A stretch of 64,000 nucleotides of DNA, taken from assembly GCF_000931445.1 (NCBI RefSeq), contig NZ_CP010849.1, positions 3,596,001 through 3,660,000 on the forward strand, given 5' to 3'. The notes beneath the pieces were generated by a model, which searched no databases, had not been told where the DNA came from, and saw nothing but the letters and a program-made list of their open reading frames with translations. Origin of the DNA: Streptomyces cyaneogriseus subsp. noncyanogenus (GTDB taxonomy: Bacteria > Actinomycetota > Actinomycetes > Streptomycetales > Streptomycetaceae). The translations under genes were made by a program, and so were the position numbers. Of this stretch, positions 62,467 to 64,000 are shown one piece after another. Numbering within the stretch: the first letter of the stretch is position 1; every line of letters starts with the position of its first letter.

Positions 62467-62734
62467 CTTCGCTCTTCTCTCCGGTCGACGCTGGGGCCTC
62501 CCCGGCCTGGTTCCCGGGGGCGGGTCGTGCTTCGTGGCTCTGGTGACGCTGCGGAGTGTGACGGTACATGCCGCCCCCGTGTCAAACGGGAAAAGCCCGC
62601 AACGGCCACTCGAACGGTAACCCGACTACCACTATTCCTGCCGCCCGGACTGCCCACCGGTCACGGCCGCCGTATCCGGAGCACGATCTGCCGGTCACCG
62701 CGGGCGGCTGGTTCTCACCGCTCGAACGCGCCGC

Positions 62735-62932
62735 TCACATGCGCGTCAGGCACCACGCGCCGAGAACGAGGCACGCCGTCCCGGCCAGACCCGCCAGGGC
62801 CGCCGATGCGACCGGGCTCACATCCTGGGCGACGGGCCGGCGCTGTCCCACACGGACCGCCGTCCATGCCAGCAGTCCGGCTCCGAACAGGGCGAACACC
62901 ACTCCCGCGAAGACCGCCGGCCCGCTCTCCAT
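62735..62932 (-). CDS. Small two-helix membrane protein
   Basis: A 65-residue protein from the ATG at 62932 with GGAG four bases upstream. Two hydrophobic helices (about residues 7-27 and 42-62) are joined by a basic loop GQRRPVAQDVSP. It is 268 bp upstream of topA on the same strand. No function is known; the frame continues upstream without a better start. A plain hydrophobicity-based call. Confidence 0.6.
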   Translation of the reverse strand: MESGPAVFAGVVFALFGAGLLAWTAVRVGQRRPVAQDVSPVASAALAGLAGTACLVLGAWCLTRM

Positions 62933-63303
62933 GGATCTCCGTGCCCCTTCTCCGCCGCCCGCGAGTGCCCAGCCCCGGGAGGCTGACACGCGCGGGCGGC
63001 GGACAGGCGAACCGGAAGTGAACACCCGAGCCGGCGGGCCGCGGGCTCCCTGCGAGCGGCCGGGCGGCCGCGGGGGGCGGGGGCGGACGAGGTGACGGAA
63101 ACGGCGCGATCCTGTCGCCGGGCCGGCACCGGGGGTACCCAGGACGGTCGAGCCGGCCCCGACCGCCTCTCTCCCCTGGGACCACATCGGTCCCGTCAGG
63201 CCCCTCCGCCCCTTTGTTCCCCTTCATTTCTCCGCCCCTCCGGAGCGGGGCAGCCGGGCCGCCGGGCCGCCGGGTCAGCCGGGGCAGGGCGGGGCGGGGC
63301 GGG
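62933..63303. other. 371-bp GC-rich intergenic region
   Basis: No gene is supported. Frames that run through it are Arg/Pro/Gly-rich shadows. The right end (63235-63303) is an array of GGGCCGCC and GGGGCGGGGC words next to the methyltransferase stop, which may act in termination. Confidence 0.5.
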
Positions 63304-64000
63304 TCAGCCGGCCGGCTCCAGGAAGCCCTGCTCCACCAGCCGCCGGATCTGGGCGGGCGTGCGGTCGCGCAGCAGCACCGGGTCCTCGCCGAGCAACTGG
63401 GCGATGGCGTCGAGGATGCGGCCGGCGCTCATCGTGCCGTCGCAGACACCCGCGAAGCCCGCGGCGACCGTGTCGACCGTGGTGGCCCGGCGCATGCCGC
63501 GGTTCTGGCGCAGGACGACGTGCTCCGGGTCCTCCGCGCCGGGCAGGCCCACCTGTTCCTGGACGATCTCGTCGGCGAGCGTGAAGGTCGCCTCCAGCAG
63601 GGCGGCGTCGTCGCGGGAGCGCAGGTAGTCGAGCCGCTCGAAGTGGGCGCGCACGGTCTCGCCGAGCGGCTGCTCGACCGGGTGCGGCCACTCCTCCACG
63701 GTGATCGAGGGCTCGGCGGCCCCGGTCCGGCGCAACGTGATCCAGCCGAAGCCCACGGCCTTGACCTTGCGCGCCTCGAACTCGTCGAGCCAGGCGTCGT
63801 AGCGCGCCTGGTACGCGGCGGCGTCACCGCGGTGGTCGCCCGCGTCCCGGAGCCACAGCTCGGCGTACTGGGTGACGTCCTGGGTCTCGCGCTGCACGAT
63901 CCACGCGTCGCAGCCGCGCGGCACCCACGAGCGCAGCCGGTCCGTCCAGTCCTCCCCCTCCACGTGCTCCCAGTTGGCGAGGAACTGCGCGAACCCGCCC
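63304..64000 (-). CDS. Class I SAM-dependent methyltransferase, C-terminal part (partial)
   Basis: The gene enters from the right edge; about 232 C-terminal codons are visible. The peptide GGFAQFLANWEHVEGEDW, then RLRSWVPRGCDAWIVQRETQ and VTQYAELWLRDAGDHRGD, is characteristic of the actinobacterial DUF7059/DUF7782 methyltransferases. The visible end (VVLRQNRGMRRATTVDTVAAGF, LDAIAQLLGEDPVLLRDR) is the winged-helix-like C-terminal domain. The SAM-binding loop lies outside the window. The GTG at 63963 is internal, not the start. Confidence 0.8.
   Translation of the reverse strand, partial: GGFAQFLANWEHVEGEDWTDRLRSWVPRGCDAWIVQRETQDVTQYAELWLRDAGDHRGDAAAYQARYDAWLDEFEARKVKAVGFGWITLRRTGAAEPSITVEEWPHPVEQPLGETVRAHFERLDYLRSRDDAALLEATFTLADEIVQEQVGLPGAEDPEHVVLRQNRGMRRATTVDTVAAGFAGVCDGTMSAGRILDAIAQLLGEDPVLLRDRTPAQIRRLVEQGFLEPAG

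Noticed and set aside
63235..63303. GGGGCGGGGC array as a possible G-quadruplex regulator
   Set aside because: It is downstream of a gene end with no gene starting nearby, and such runs are common at this G+C content.

Overview
The window is a chromosomal segment of a Streptomyces-type actinomycete. The evidence is G+C of about 73 %, GTG and TTG starts, genus-typical families (WhiJ/DUF397/anti-sigma-type ATPase locus, SARP-NB-ARC-TPR regulator, TipA, spare zinc-free ribosomal proteins) and core gene order resembling the S. coelicolor chromosome. No rRNA, CRISPR array, prophage or insertion sequence was seen. Antisense ORFs are numerous and were ignored.

Layout. 1-9.2 kb: ArsR-type regulator, NarL/LuxR two-component system, a MidA/NDUFAF7-like methyltransferase convergent with an orphan NuoD, two overlapping bPH2 membrane proteins and a membrane-anchored coiled-coil protein. 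9.3-12.6 kb: membrane esterase divergent from an MprF-like lysyltransferase. 12.6-21.9 kb: folate and nucleotide block (folP, NTF2-like protein, folB, folK, DUF3180; then on the other strand tilS, hpt, ftsH, folE, with a zinc metalloprotease behind tilS). 22-31.4 kb: DacB-type PBP, ppa, ThrE-type exporter, DedA protein, tipA with its recognisable promoter, PadR regulator, aldehyde dehydrogenase. 30.5-32.7 kb: WhiJ-type trio. 33-35.5 kb: divergent Zur-type cluster of zinc-free ribosomal paralogues (S18, L31, L33, L28, S14) with a CobW-like protein. 35.5-46.6 kb: two lipoproteins, DUF2786 protein, an HTH-Clp_N fusion with palindromic operators, a family-A DNA polymerase paralogue, the large SARP regulator, a GT2 glycosyltransferase and a GPP34 protein.

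46.69-52.62 kb is the main accessory region. A 44-bp copy of the 3' half of tRNA-Thr(CGT) lies about 5.9 kb from the intact tRNA gene, in direct orientation. Between the copies lie a GntR/UTRA regulator, a YdcF-like enzyme, a Spd-like membrane protein, broken methylase and primase genes and two lower-G+C unknown genes. No integrase, excisionase, replication initiator or TraB was found. I read this as a decayed actinomycete integrative element (AICE).

52.8-64 kb returns to the core: secreted peptidase-like hydrolase, DNA polymerase III delta', a membrane-fused dTMP kinase, topoisomerase I, a small membrane protein and a partial methyltransferase running off the right edge.

Recurring themes. 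Several genes have a TANNNT-type -10 box six or seven bases before the start codon, which implies leaderless mRNAs. Several proteins carry in-frame minisatellite repeats. Many genes are translationally coupled by 4-bp ATGA or GTGA overlaps. The strongest leads are the decayed AICE, the HTH-Clp_N gene with its operator pair, the WhiJ-type locus with a shared upstream 16-mer, the SARP heptad repeats and the methyltransferase/NuoD pair.
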